From assembly GCF_030015065.1 (NCBI RefSeq), contig NZ_JAIVFN010000033.1, positions 1-37,020 on the forward strand: a stretch of 37,020 nucleotides of DNA, read 5' to 3'. The notes beneath the pieces are model-generated. The model saw only the letters and a list, made by a program, of their open reading frames with translations. It ran no database searches and was not told the origin of the DNA. The stretch comes from Xanthobacter autotrophicus. Its GTDB lineage: Bacteria > Pseudomonadota > Alphaproteobacteria > Rhizobiales > Xanthobacteraceae. Positions 10,522 to 19,062 of the stretch are shown here, one piece after another; position 1 is the stretch's first letter, and every line of letters begins with the position of its first letter. A program made the translations under genes and the position numbers.

Positions 10522-10830
10522 TCAGTCGTGCTTGATGTCCTGCAGGCCGTCATGGACCTGGAACACCACGTTGCCCTCGCGCCACGCGAAGGGGGCGGCG
10601 GGGTTCTGGACCTGGATTTCGTTCTGGGGGATCAGCTTGTCGCAGAGCATCACCAGGATCTCCTCGATGGGAGCGCTGGTGTCGTTCTCTTCCGTCATGC
10701 GGTCGATGGAGATTTCCGCGCCTTCCACGCCGTCTTCTTCAATATGAACGATGAAGATTTCCTCGTGGCCATGAATGCCGTGGGCGGTGACGCGAAAGGT
10801 CTCGCCCTGATATTCAAATTCCCGAACCAT
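10522..10830 (-). CDS. Small acidic protein of unknown function
   Basis: This 102-residue acidic protein has no signal peptide, membrane helix or cysteine-pair motif. It opens MVREFEYQGETFRVTAHG, continues with HEEIFIVHIEEDGVEG and ends with WREGNVVFQVHDGLQDIKHD. The alternating hydrophobic/charged pattern suggests a small beta-rich cytoplasmic domain. I do not recognise the family. The wobble-position GC is lower in its first third than in neighbours, yet the frame is clean and it is flanked by a terminator downstream. A GAG at 10-13 bases before the ATG is the only ribosome-site candidate. The 281 bases upstream (10831-11111) are unusually AT-rich for this genome and probably hold its promoter, including an inverted repeat at 10932-10948. 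Confidence 0.62.
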   Translation of the reverse strand: MVREFEYQGETFRVTAHGIHGHEEIFIVHIEEDGVEGAEISIDRMTEENDTSAPIEEILVMLCDKLIPQNEIQVQNPAAPFAWREGNVVFQVHDGLQDIKHD

Positions 10831-10931
10831 TGGCTATCTCACTCTTGTTTCACTGCAAAATGGATACGCAACGCAACAAACGGGCGGGCGACCCCCGCGG
10901 AAAGCGGCGGAATTTAGTTGAATGATTACGG

Positions 10932-10948
10932 ATTGGTCAAGTGCCAAT
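10932..10948. promoter_or_regulatory. Candidate operator-like inverted repeat
   Basis: ATTGG and CCAAT are separated by 7 bases in an AT-rich part of the 281-base gap between the two minus-strand genes, about 100 bases upstream of the small protein gene at 10522-10830. It could be a regulator site; nothing else supports that. The rest of 10831-11111 shows no gene. Confidence 0.25.
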
Positions 10949-11111
10949 CGACGGTGCGAATAATGCTGAAAAATTAGTCAGAATGGCTGGCCTTTCGCCC
11001 TGCGCCGCATGGCTTCCAAGATGGGCCGGCGCCGGCATGGCTCCATAGCTTACGGAATCTCAGTGGCTTAAGTTCCGCCAGACATGCCCGTTGGCGGGAG
11101 CCGAGGTTCCT

Positions 11112-11885
11112 TCAGCGTCCCCTCGCGGCCTGGGCCTGCGCCACCAGCTCCTCGGCCTTGGGCAGGATGCCCGTGACGATGCGCTGGACGCCCTCGGCAT
11201 TGGGGTGCAGCCCGTCGGGCTGGATCAGGGCACTCTGCCCCGCCACCCCATCGAGGAAGAAGGGATAGAGCAGCACCCCGTGCGCCGCCGCCAGTTCGGG
11301 GAAGATGCGATCGAACGCGTCCTGATAGGGCTTGCCGAGATTGGGCGCGGCGCGCATGCCGGCCAGCAGCACGGTGATGCCGCGTGCCTTCAGCCGCTGG
11401 ACGATTTCGGCGAGCGCCTTGCGCGTGGTCTCGGGCGGCAGACCGCGCAGCATGTCGTTGGCGCCCAGCTCCACGATCACCGCGTCGGCACCGGCGCCGA
11501 TGGACCAGTCGAGCCGGGCGAGGCCCTGGCTCGATGTCTCGCCGGAGACCCCCGCATTCTCCACCCTCACGTCGAGGCCTTTCGCCTTCAGCGCGGCTTC
11601 CAGCCGGGCCGGGAAAGCGGCGCTGGCGGGCAGGCCGTAGCCGGCGGTGAGGCTGTCGCCGAACGCCACGATGCGCACCGGGCGCGTCTCGGCCCCTTCC
11701 GCACGCCCTGACGCGAACGTGAACAGGGCGAGCACGGCCAGCAGCCCCGCCAGCGCCTTAAATGCCGGTTCAAATCCGGGCGCCCCCGCGAACCTCCCGG
11801 GGGCGACGCGTGAAGGGGCGCGCGGGCCCGTCCCGGCCGCGACCTTCGCTTTCCCGTTGTTTCGAGCCACGGCATTTTCAGGCAT
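11112..11885 (-). CDS. tesA: GDSL-type (SGNH) esterase, TesA-like, periplasmic
   Basis: The protein has 257 residues when started at the ATG at 11885. The SGNH blocks are plain: block I AFGDSLTAGYGLP with nucleophile S78, block II with the oxyanion glycine in VENAGVSGET, block III GANDMLRG, and block V PDGLHPNAEG carrying the catalytic Asp and His. A hydrophobic stretch at about residues 42-60 (ALAGLLAVLALFTFASG) followed by AEGAE looks like a signal peptide with an unusually long N-region; the true start may be nearer to it but no better start codon is visible. TesA is a periplasmic lysophospholipase/acyl-CoA thioesterase. Its divergence from a YbbA/YbbP-like ABC pair is the same neighbourhood as in E. 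coli, which strengthens the call. Its ATG overlaps the ATG of the divergent gene. Confidence 0.86.
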   Translation of the reverse strand: MPENAVARNNGKAKVAAGTGPRAPSRVAPGRFAGAPGFEPAFKALAGLLAVLALFTFASGRAEGAETRPVRIVAFGDSLTAGYGLPASAAFPARLEAALKAKGLDVRVENAGVSGETSSQGLARLDWSIGAGADAVIVELGANDMLRGLPPETTRKALAEIVQRLKARGITVLLAGMRAAPNLGKPYQDAFDRIFPELAAAHGVLLYPFFLDGVAGQSALIQPDGLHPNAEGVQRIVTGILPKAEELVAQAQAARGR

Positions 11886-12609
11886 GGATGATGTGTCCTC
11901 TCCGCGTTCCACCATCGCGCTGTCGCACGTGGACCTGTCCCTGGGAAGCGGGGCGGCCCGGGTCCATGTCCTGAAGGACATCTCTGTCGAGATCGGGGCG
12001 GGGCAGGCGGTGGGGCTGGTGGGGCCCTCGGGTTCCGGCAAGTCCACCCTGCTCATGGTGATGGCGGGCCTGGAGCGGGTGGATTGCGGCCGCGTCACCG
12101 TGGCCGGTACCGACATCACCCGCCTCGGCGAGGATGCGCTGGCGCGCTTTCGCGGCCGGCACATCGGCATCGTGTTCCAGTCGTTCCACCTCATCCCCAC
12201 CATGACGGCGCTGGAGAACGTGGCCGTCCCGCTGGAGCTCATGGGCCGCGCCGATGCCTTCGCTCGCGCCGCGCAGGAGCTGGAGGCGGTGGGGCTTTCC
12301 GCCCGCGCCGGGCATTATCCGGGGCAGCTCTCCGGCGGCGAGCAGCAGCGGGTGGCGCTCGCCCGCGCGCTGGCGCCCGAGCCGCCCATCCTCGTGGCCG
12401 ACGAGCCCACAGGCAATCTCGACGAGGCCACCGGCCGGCAGATCATGGACCTCCTCTTTGCCATCCACCGCGCCCGCGGCACCACGCTGGTGCTCGTCAC
12501 CCATGACACCGCTTTGGCGCGGCGCTGCCAGCGGGTGCTTGCCCTGCACTCGGGCGTGGTGAAGGATGACAGCGCGGCGCTGCCGCGCGCCGGCGCGGAG
12601 GCGCTGTGA
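11884..12609 (+). CDS. ABC transporter ATP-binding protein, YbbA/LolD-like
   Basis: This 241-residue ATPase has Walker A at about 47-55 (GPSGSGKST), Q-loop Q99, signature LSGGEQQRVA at about 149, Walker B ILVADEP at about 169-175, the D-loop region GNLDEATG, and the switch histidine in LVTHD. The overall type is the LolD/MacB/YbbA group, whose ATPases pair with FtsX-fold permeases and drive mechanical work on envelope substrates rather than classical pore transport. The ATG at 11884 gives MDDVSSPRSTIALSHV; further in-frame sequence upstream is antisense to the esterase and not family-like. Its stop overlaps the permease start (TGATG), so the two are translationally coupled. The substrate is unknown. 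Confidence 0.93.
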   Translation: MDDVSSPRSTIALSHVDLSLGSGAARVHVLKDISVEIGAGQAVGLVGPSGSGKSTLLMVMAGLERVDCGRVTVAGTDITRLGEDALARFRGRHIGIVFQSFHLIPTMTALENVAVPLELMGRADAFARAAQELEAVGLSARAGHYPGQLSGGEQQRVALARALAPEPPILVADEPTGNLDEATGRQIMDLLFAIHRARGTTLVLVTHDTALARRCQRVLALHSGVVKDDSAALPRAGAEAL

Positions 12610-15176
12610 TGGCGGCTGTCGTCGCCGCCTCGCCCCGACTGCCGCGATCCCTGCCCCGGTCCCTGCGCTTTGCCCTGCGCGAATTGCGCGGGGCGCGGCG
12701 CGGCTTCGGCGTGTTCCTCGGCTGCCTGGTTCTGGGCGTGATGGCCATTGCCGGCATCGGCTCCTTCGCCGGCGCCCTCACCCAGGGGCTGGAGCGGGAG
12801 GGCCGCGCCATCCTCGGCGGCGATGCCGCCTTCACCCTGGTGCAGCGGGAGGCAAGCGCCGAGGAACTGGCCGCCCTCGTGCGCGGCGGCACCCTCGATG
12901 CGGTCATCCTGCTGCGGGCCATGGCGCGGACCGCCGGCGGCGATGCGGCGCTGGCGGAGGTGAAGGCCGTGGACGGCCTCTATCCCCTCGTGGGGCAGGT
13001 GGCGTTGAGCCCGCCCGCGCCGCTCGCGGAGGTGCTCGAAGAGCGCGGCGGCTTCTACGGCGCGGCGGTCGATCCGGTGCTGCTGGGCCGGCTCGGCCTG
13101 AAGGTGGGTGACCGCCTGCTGCTCGGCGACGCCATGGTCGAGGTGCGCGCGGTGCTGGAGAGCGAGCCCGACAAGCTCTCCTCCGGCATCGGCTTCGGCG
13201 CGCGCCTCCTGGTCTCGCAGGCGGTGTTGCCGCAGACGCATCTGATCCAGCCGGGCAGCCTCGTGCGCCGGAGCTATCGCGTGGTGCTGGCGGATCCGTC
13301 GCCGGCGGCGCTGACCGCCTTCATGGACGGGACGCGGGATCGCTTCGGCGCGGCGGGCTTCGAGATGCGCACCCGCGACGGCGCCACCCCGCAGCTCGCC
13401 CGCAACGTGCGGCGCATCAGCCAGTTCCTGGCGCTGGTGGCGCTCACGGCGCTGCTGGTGGGCGGGGTGGGCGTGGCCAATGCGGTGTCGAGCCACCTGT
13501 CGGCCAAGCGGGAGGTCATCGCCACCCTGAAGGCCGTGGGGGCGACGCGGGGCGACATCTTCCGTACCTATGCCGCCGAGATCGGTCTCATCGCGGCGCT
13601 CGGCATCGGCCTCGGGCTGGGACTGGGGGCGGCTCTGCCGTTCGTGGCGAGCGCGGCCATCGGCGCGCTGGTGCCGTTTCCGCTGGAGCCGCGCATCGAT
13701 CCGGCGGCGCTGGCGCTGGCGGCGCTCTATGGCGTGCTGGTCTCGGCGCTGTTCTCCTTCATCCCGCTGGCGCGGGCGCAGCAGGCGCGGGTCTCCGCCT
13801 TGTTCCGCGACGGCATCGGCGAGCCGGCGCCGAGGATCGGCCTTCGCGCCGCGGCTGCGGTGGCGGGCATCGGCGTGGCCCTGCTCGCCCTCGCGCTCGC
13901 CACCTCCGAGGACCGGCGCGCCGCCGCCGTCTTCATCGGGGCCGCGGCCCTGGTGTTCCTGGTGCTGCGCGGGGTCGCCGCCGGCCTGATGGCGCTGGCG
14001 CGCCGGGCGCCGCGGCCGCGCGACGCCATGGTTCGCCTCGCCCTCGCCAACGTGCACCGGCCGGGGGCGCTCACCCCCTCCGTGGTGCTGTCCCTGGGGC
14101 TCGGCCTGTCGCTGATGGTGGGCATCGCCCTTGTGGATGCGAGCCTCAGCCGGGAGCTGGCCGGTCCCCTGCGGCAGGCGGCGCCGAGCTTCTTCTTCGT
14201 GGATGTGCCGAGCGGCGAGGAGGCGGACTTCCGCGCCTTCCTGGCGGCAACGGCTCCCGGCGCCGAGGTGAAGGCGGTGCCCATGCTGCGCGGGCGCATC
14301 ACCAGGGTGAAGGACACGCCCGCCGAGGAGGTGAAGCCGCGCGCCGACGCCGCCTGGGTGCTCCAGAGCGATCGCGGCATCTCCAGTGCCGCCGAGGTTC
14401 CGGAGGGCTCGCGGGTGGTGGCGGGCCAGTGGTGGAGCGGCGACGAGACCGAGCCCCTCGTCTCCTTCGACGCCGAGCTCGCCAAGGGCCTCGGCCTCGC
14501 CCTCGGCGACACGGTGACGGTGAACGTGCTCGGCCGCCCCATCACCGCGCGCATCGCCAATCTGCGCGAGGTGAAGTGGGAGCGGCTCGGCATCAACTTC
14601 GTCATGGTGTTCTCGCCTTCCACCTTCGCCGGGGCGCCGCATACCGTGCTTGCCACCCTGACCTTTCCCGATGGCGGCGACACGGCGCGGGAGGTGGCGC
14701 TGCTGAAGGCGGTGGCAAACCGCTTTCCGGCCATCACCACGGTGCGGGTGAAGGAGACGCTGGAGGAGGCCCAGCGCATGCTGGACAACCTGTCGCTGGG
14801 CATCCGCGCGGCGAGCCTCGTCACCCTCGTCACCTCGGTGCTGGTGCTGGCCGGGGCGCTGGCGGCGGGACGCGAGGGCCGCATCTATGACGCCGTGATC
14901 CTCAAGACGCTGGGGGCGACGCGGGGCCGGCTCATGCTCGCCTATGGCCTCGAATATGCCGGGCTGGGGCTGGCCACCGCGCTGGTGGCGGTGGCGGCGG
15001 GCAGCCTTGCCGCCTTCGGCGTGGTGACGCAGGTGATGGATATCGGCTTCAGTTTCTCGCTGCCGGCGGCAGCCGGGGCCGTCATCGGCGCGCTGGTCGT
15101 TACGGTGGGCGTCGGGCTGGGCGGCACCCTGCGGGCGCTGTCCGTCCCGCCCGCGCGGGTGCTGCGGCACCTGTGA
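12609..15176 (+). CDS. FtsX-like ABC permease, YbbP family
   Basis: The protein has 855 residues. An N-terminal helix (about 27-50) is followed by a large periplasmic domain. Two FtsX cores come next, the first with helices at about residues 270-395 and the second at about 735-850, with extra helices near 415-470 and 495. The motif pair VIATLKAVGATRGDIFRTY and VILKTLGATRGRLMLAYG, one per core, is the coupling-helix signature of this superfamily and shows internal duplication. The length and two-core plan match E. coli YbbP, and the gene order esterase-ATPase-permease matches tesA-ybbA-ybbP. A GTG 3 bases upstream is an alternative start, but ATG at 12609 overlaps the ATPase stop exactly. Function is unproven in the family; export or extraction of a lipid-like substrate is a common guess. 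Confidence 0.92.
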   Translation: MAAVVAASPRLPRSLPRSLRFALRELRGARRGFGVFLGCLVLGVMAIAGIGSFAGALTQGLEREGRAILGGDAAFTLVQREASAEELAALVRGGTLDAVILLRAMARTAGGDAALAEVKAVDGLYPLVGQVALSPPAPLAEVLEERGGFYGAAVDPVLLGRLGLKVGDRLLLGDAMVEVRAVLESEPDKLSSGIGFGARLLVSQAVLPQTHLIQPGSLVRRSYRVVLADPSPAALTAFMDGTRDRFGAAGFEMRTRDGATPQLARNVRRISQFLALVALTALLVGGVGVANAVSSHLSAKREVIATLKAVGATRGDIFRTYAAEIGLIAALGIGLGLGLGAALPFVASAAIGALVPFPLEPRIDPAALALAALYGVLVSALFSFIPLARAQQARVSALFRDGIGEPAPRIGLRAAAAVAGIGVALLALALATSEDRRAAAVFIGAAALVFLVLRGVAAGLMALARRAPRPRDAMVRLALANVHRPGALTPSVVLSLGLGLSLMVGIALVDASLSRELAGPLRQAAPSFFFVDVPSGEEADFRAFLAATAPGAEVKAVPMLRGRITRVKDTPAEEVKPRADAAWVLQSDRGISSAAEVPEGSRVVAGQWWSGDETEPLVSFDAELAKGLGLALGDTVTVNVLGRPITARIANLREVKWERLGINFVMVFSPSTFAGAPHTVLATLTFPDGGDTAREVALLKAVANRFPAITTVRVKETLEEAQRMLDNLSLGIRAASLVTLVTSVLVLAGALAAGREGRIYDAVILKTLGATRGRLMLAYGLEYAGLGLATALVAVAAGSLAAFGVVTQVMDIGFSFSLPAAAGAVIGALVVTVGVGLGGTLRALSVPPARVLRHL

Positions 15177-15186
15177 GATGCGTCGG

Positions 15187-15210
15187 GGCCGGGGGCGAAC
15201 GCCTCCGGCC
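15187..15210 (+). terminator. Terminator-like hairpin after the ABC permease gene
   Basis: GGCCGG, a bulge, then GGCG pair with CGCC, a bulge and CCGGCC around an AA loop, 10 bases after the permease stop. There is no T-tract, so this may only stabilise the transcript end or act with Rho. Confidence 0.35.
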
Positions 15211-15335
15211 GCGGTCGCGAGGGGAAGGCCTCCGACAGCGCCGGTCCCCCGGTGCGACGCTTGAACCGGCACGCATGCCTTGATCGCGCACTGCCGCCGT
15301 GCCAGCACGGACAAAACGATCAGGGAGCGGGCGCG

Positions 15336-16691
15336 ATGGGCAATGGGCGCACGGGGGACGAGGCGGATCTCGTCATCGGCGAAGGGCGGGCGCTTCACGC
15401 CCACCCCCTGCGCGCGCAGGTGCTGCGCGAACTGCATGCGCGCCCGTTCGCGCCGGCACAGGCGCCCCGGCGCATGCTGCATGCCGCCTTCCTGCTGGAT
15501 GCGACCACGGCCCAGGCCGACCGCGCCGCCGTGGCGGCCCTGTGCAACGCGCGCGGGCTTCCCGCCCCGGCCCAGGGCGCCAAGTATCACCACGTCTCGT
15601 TCGGCGGCGCCGAGCTGCGCTGGGAGAGCCACGCCGAGTTCTGTACCTACACCTGGGATCTGCCCTCCAGCGGCATCCAGCCCGGCGGCCTGCCGTTCCA
15701 GCCGCCGGCGGCAACCCTCGCCAGCCCCTTCGGCGAGGTGCCGCAGCCGGGGCCGCTTCTGGTGGCGGTGGATCTCCACCTCGTGCCCGACACTGCCGAG
15801 GATTTCTTCCTCGACCAGGTATTCGACCGCTCCAGCCTCGCCCGCGCCGACGTGAATGACGGCTTTGCCGAGATCGCCACCGACTTCATGGCCGACCCCT
15901 CCGGCTTCGTGCGCATCCTGGTGCGCAACCGGGGCCTCGGGCCGGACGCGGCCGGTGCGCTGGTGCAGCGGCTGCTGGAGATCGAGACCTACCGCACCCT
16001 CGCCTTGCTCGGCCTGCCCGAGGCGCAGCGCCTGTCGCCGGAAGTGGCGCGCATCGAGGCCCGGCTCGCCACCGCGGCGACCGAGATGACCTGCACCAAG
16101 GGCCTCGTGGACAACAACAGGCTGCTGGACCAGCTGGTGGCGCTCGCCGCCGAGCTGGAGGCGGGGGCGGCCGGCGCCCTGTTCCGCTTCGGCGCGAGCC
16201 GGGCCTATATGGAGATCGTGCGGCTGCGTCTCGCCACCATCCGCGAGGTGCCGGTGACGGGCTTTCCCACCTGGCAGCAATTCCTCGACCGCCGCATGGC
16301 CCCCGCCATGCGCACCTGCTTCGCGGTGGAGGAGCGGCAGGAGAAGATCGCCCGCAAGCTCGCCAATGCCGCCGACCTGCTGCGCACCCGCGTGGATGTG
16401 GAGCTGGAGCAGCAGAACCGCGACCTGCTCACCTCCATGAACGAGCGCACCCGCCTGCAGCTGCGCCTGCAGCGCACCGTGGAGGGCCTCTCGGTGGCGG
16501 CCATCTCCTATTACGTGGTCAGCCTGTTCCACCACATGGCCGAGGGCATCCACGAGAGCGGGATCGACGCGCGCACCTTCGGCGTCCATCTGGACGTGGG
16601 CCTCGCCACCGCGCTGGCGGTGCCGGTCGCCTTGCTCGGCGTGTGGTCGGTGGTGCGGCGAATCCGCCGGTCCCACGGCGACGGCGACTGA
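15336..16691 (+). CDS. DUF3422 family membrane-anchored protein
   Basis: The protein has 451 residues from the ATG preceded by CAGGGAG at 8 bases. The opening HPLRAQVLRELHARPFAP is characteristic of DUF3422, a family common in proteobacteria and without known function. Residues up to about 380 are soluble and rich in helix, with a long charged coiled-coil-prone stretch (about 330-385, including DVELEQQNRDLLTSMNERTR). Two C-terminal transmembrane helices follow (about 385-405 and 418-441), and the end is a basic VRRIRRSHG tail. The helix-hairpin-tail layout resembles that of CorA-like proteins, but no GMN motif is visible. The gene stands alone on the plus strand between the ABC pair and the MBL-fold hydrolase. 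Confidence 0.85.
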   Translation: MGNGRTGDEADLVIGEGRALHAHPLRAQVLRELHARPFAPAQAPRRMLHAAFLLDATTAQADRAAVAALCNARGLPAPAQGAKYHHVSFGGAELRWESHAEFCTYTWDLPSSGIQPGGLPFQPPAATLASPFGEVPQPGPLLVAVDLHLVPDTAEDFFLDQVFDRSSLARADVNDGFAEIATDFMADPSGFVRILVRNRGLGPDAAGALVQRLLEIETYRTLALLGLPEAQRLSPEVARIEARLATAATEMTCTKGLVDNNRLLDQLVALAAELEAGAAGALFRFGASRAYMEIVRLRLATIREVPVTGFPTWQQFLDRRMAPAMRTCFAVEERQEKIARKLANAADLLRTRVDVELEQQNRDLLTSMNERTRLQLRLQRTVEGLSVAAISYYVVSLFHHMAEGIHESGIDARTFGVHLDVGLATALAVPVALLGVWSVVRRIRRSHGDGD

Positions 16692-16868
16692 TCCGGGCGG
16701 CCCCGACCCGGGGCGGATGCCGCGCGGGCTTGACCATGGGCGCGTGAACCGCATTCATCCCGTCATGGCACATGCATGCGCCCGCCATCTTGCGCCGGCG
16801 CCCGCCGTGCCGGACCTTTCCACCTGACCGGAGCCGGGCGCCGCCCGCCCGCCTGAGCGGAGCCCTTC

Positions 16869-17510
16869 ATGCAGCCGATCCAGATCGCCGTCGTCCCCGT
16901 CACTCTGTTCGAGCAGAATTGCTCGCTGCTGTGGTGCACCAGGACCATGAAGGGCGTGGTGATTGATCCCGGCGGCGACCTCGACAAGATCAGGTCCGCC
17001 ATCGCCGAGACCGGCATCGCGGTGGAGAAGATCCTTCTGACCCACGGCCATGTGGACCACGCCGCCGGCGCCGCCGAACTGGCCGAAAGCCTCGGCGTCA
17101 AGGTGGAGGGGCCGGGGGAGGCCGACCAGTTCATCATGGACGACATCCCCGCCGCGGCGGCTAAATATGGCATTCCCGATGCCCGCGCGGTGACGCCCGA
17201 CCGCTATCTGAGCGAGGGCGAAACCGTGAGCGTGGGCGACCTCACCCTCGACATCCTCCACGTGCCGGGGCACACGCCGGGCCATCTCGTCTTCGTCTAC
17301 AGGCCGGTTGGCATCGCCATCGTGGGCGATACCCTGTTCCGAGGCTCGGTGGGGCGCACCGACTTTCCCTATGGCGATCCGGACCTCCTGATCTCCGGCA
17401 TCGTCGGCAAGCTGCTGCCGCTCGGCGACAACGTGGTCTGCCTGCCCGGTCATGGTCCTGTCACCAGCATCGGCGACGAAAAGGCCCACAACCCGTTCCT
17501 TCCGCGCTGA
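16869..17510 (+). CDS. Metallo-beta-lactamase-fold hydrolase, glyoxalase II-like
   Basis: This 213-residue protein carries the full binuclear metal site: H59-G-H61-V-D63-H64 in LLTHGHVDHAAG, H135/H139 in HVPGHTPGH, D154 in VGDTLF and H195 in PGHGP. The compact length without the glyoxalase II C-terminal domain, and the segment FRGSVGRTDFPYGD, match the short GloC/YcbL type, which hydrolyses S-lactoylglutathione-like thioesters. The start ATG gives MQPIQIAVVPVTLFEQNC, the normal family N-terminus. It precedes two phosphonate-associated genes by 61 bases; the phn-locus MBL enzyme PhnP is a different subfamily, so a shared pathway is not shown. Cytoplasmic. Confidence 0.88.
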   Translation: MQPIQIAVVPVTLFEQNCSLLWCTRTMKGVVIDPGGDLDKIRSAIAETGIAVEKILLTHGHVDHAAGAAELAESLGVKVEGPGEADQFIMDDIPAAAAKYGIPDARAVTPDRYLSEGETVSVGDLTLDILHVPGHTPGHLVFVYRPVGIAIVGDTLFRGSVGRTDFPYGDPDLLISGIVGKLLPLGDNVVCLPGHGPVTSIGDEKAHNPFLPR

Positions 17511-17571
17511 TCTTTGCGGCGCTCTGTCCCGCTGATCCGCCGCCCGTGACGCGCCAGGAGGTGCCGCCACC

Positions 17572-18276
17572 GTGACCGCCCCGCGCTATGCCCTCTATCT
17601 CGCCCCGCCGGCCGAAAGCGCCCTGTGGCGCTTCGGCTCCTGCGTGCTCGGCTATGATGCGGAGGCCGGCATCGAGCCCGCCTTTCCCGACCTCGCCGGA
17701 TTCGACGCGGAAGAATGGCACAAGGCCACCGCCGAGCCCCGGCGCTACGGCTTCCACGGCACGCTGAAGGCGCCCTTCCGCCTGGCGGAGGGCGTGACGC
17801 TGTCGGATCTCGAAGCTGCGGCCGCGGCCTGCGCCGCCGGTCATCATCCGTTCGAGATGCCGCCCCTCGAGGTGCGCGCCATCGGCCCCTTCGTCGCCCT
17901 CGTGCCGGCGGTGCCGGCACCCAAGCTCGCGGACCTCGCCGCCGCGTGCGTCACCGAGCTGGATGGGTTCCGGGCCCGGCTTTCGCCCGCCGACCTGGCG
18001 CGGCGCAGGCCGGATCGCCTGTCGGCGCGCCAGTTGGGCTATCTGGAAGCCTACGGCTACCCTTACGTGCTGGACGAGTTCCGCTTCCACATGACGCTTA
18101 CCGGCCCGCTGGAGGAAGCGGAGCGCGGCCATGCCATGAACGCCCTCGCGGATGCGTTCCACGCCTGCGGCGCCGACCTGCCGCTGACCGTCGCCGACCT
18201 CGCCCTCTATGTGCAGGAGGCGCCCGGCACGCGCTTCCGCCTGGCGCGGCGCCTGCCCTTCGGGGGTGGCCGGTGA
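17572..18276 (+). CDS. DUF1045 protein, 2H phosphoesterase fold, phosphonate-associated family
   Basis: This 234-residue protein starts at GTG with CAGGAGG about 12 bases upstream. It has the two H-x-T motifs of the 2H phosphoesterase superfamily at H62-G-T64 ([11 protein letters not shown]) and H173-M-T175 ([11 protein letters not shown]), which together line one active site in relatives that act on cyclic phosphates. DUF1045 members typically occur in phosphonate utilisation loci, and the start RYALYLAPP and the motif [12 protein letters not shown] are typical. Here no phnG-M genes are visible in the window. It overlaps the next gene by 4 bases (GTGA) and is thus coupled to the hexapeptide transferase. 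The reaction is unknown; processing of a cyclic phosphoribosyl intermediate is an inference from the fold and context. Confidence 0.83.
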   Translation: MTAPRYALYLAPPAESALWRFGSCVLGYDAEAGIEPAFPDLAGFDAEEWHKATAEPRRYGFHGTLKAPFRLAEGVTLSDLEAAAAACAAGHHPFEMPPLEVRAIGPFVALVPAVPAPKLADLAAACVTELDGFRARLSPADLARRRPDRLSARQLGYLEAYGYPYVLDEFRFHMTLTGPLEEAERGHAMNALADAFHACGADLPLTVADLALYVQEAPGTRFRLARRLPFGGGR

Positions 18277-18887
18277 AGGTTTTGGGGGAGACCCCCCTCG
18301 TCGATCCCACCGCGCAGGTGAGGGCCTCCACCCTCGGCCGCTACACCGAGGTGGGCGCCCGCACCAAGCTGCTCGAAGTGGAGATGGGCGACTATTCCTA
18401 CGTGGTGAACGATGCCGACATCGCCTATGCGCGCATCGGCAGGTTCTGCTCCATCGCCGCCATGACCCGGCTTAATCCGGGCAACCATCCCACCTGGCGG
18501 GCCTCGCAGGCGCATTTCACCTACCGCGCCTCCGCCTATTTTCCCGGTGAAGAGGACGAGGCGGAGTTCTTCCAGTGGCGGCGCGACCAGCGGCTGACCC
18601 TCGGTCATGACGTGTGGATCGGCCACGGGGCGGTGGTGCTGGCGGGGCGCAGCGTGGGCACCGGCGCGGTGGTGGCGGCGGGGGCGGTGGTGACGAAGGA
18701 CGTGCCGGCCTATGTCATCGTTGCCGGGGTGCCGGCGCGGGTGGTGAAGGAGCGCTTTCCGGCGGACATCGCCGCGCGCCTCCAGGCGCTCGGCTGGTGG
18801 GACTGGAGCCACGCGCAGCTCAAGGCCGCGCTGCCGGACTTCCGCGCGCTCCCCATCGCGGCGTTCCTGGAGAAATACGAGGGGTGA
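18273..18887 (+). CDS. Hexapeptide-repeat acyltransferase, phosphonate-associated type
   Basis: The protein has 204 residues, starting at the GTG that overlaps the previous stop. The left-handed beta-helix repeats are seen in [20 protein letters not shown] and later in [20 protein letters not shown] and [21 protein letters not shown], ending with [13 protein letters not shown]. The inserted loop with [18 protein letters not shown] resembles the xenobiotic/chloramphenicol acetyltransferase group, with candidate catalytic histidine H in GNHPT. A transferase of this type is often linked to DUF1045 in phosphonate loci, so the coupled pair here is probably functional together. The acyl acceptor is unknown; a phosphonate analogue is an inference. 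Confidence 0.85.
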   Translation: MKVLGETPLVDPTAQVRASTLGRYTEVGARTKLLEVEMGDYSYVVNDADIAYARIGRFCSIAAMTRLNPGNHPTWRASQAHFTYRASAYFPGEEDEAEFFQWRRDQRLTLGHDVWIGHGAVVLAGRSVGTGAVVAAGAVVTKDVPAYVIVAGVPARVVKERFPADIAARLQALGWWDWSHAQLKAALPDFRALPIAAFLEKYEG

Positions 18888-19062
18888 CAGCGGGTGCCGG
18901 AACCCCGGTCGCCCCGCGTAACCATAGACGGCGATGGACGGGCGGCTCGGTTGTCTCACGCCGGCGCAGGGCCTAACTGTCTTAGCGTTCGAGGGCAAGG
19001 CGCGGTCCCGGGTCCGTGCCGGCGCCGCTCGAACCTGCTCCAGGCTGGTCAGGGGTCCGCGC

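Noticed and set aside
11765-11780. T-arm-like sequence CCGGTTCAAATCCGG suggesting a tRNA 3' end
   Set aside because: No matching acceptor strand, anticodon arm or D arm lies at the required distance upstream, and the site is inside the N-terminal coding part of the esterase gene.
12315-16754. A 1479-codon open frame on the minus strand
   Set aside because: It is antisense to the ABC permease and DUF3422 genes, rich in His, Arg, Gly and Gln without any domain, as expected for a shadow frame in high-GC DNA.
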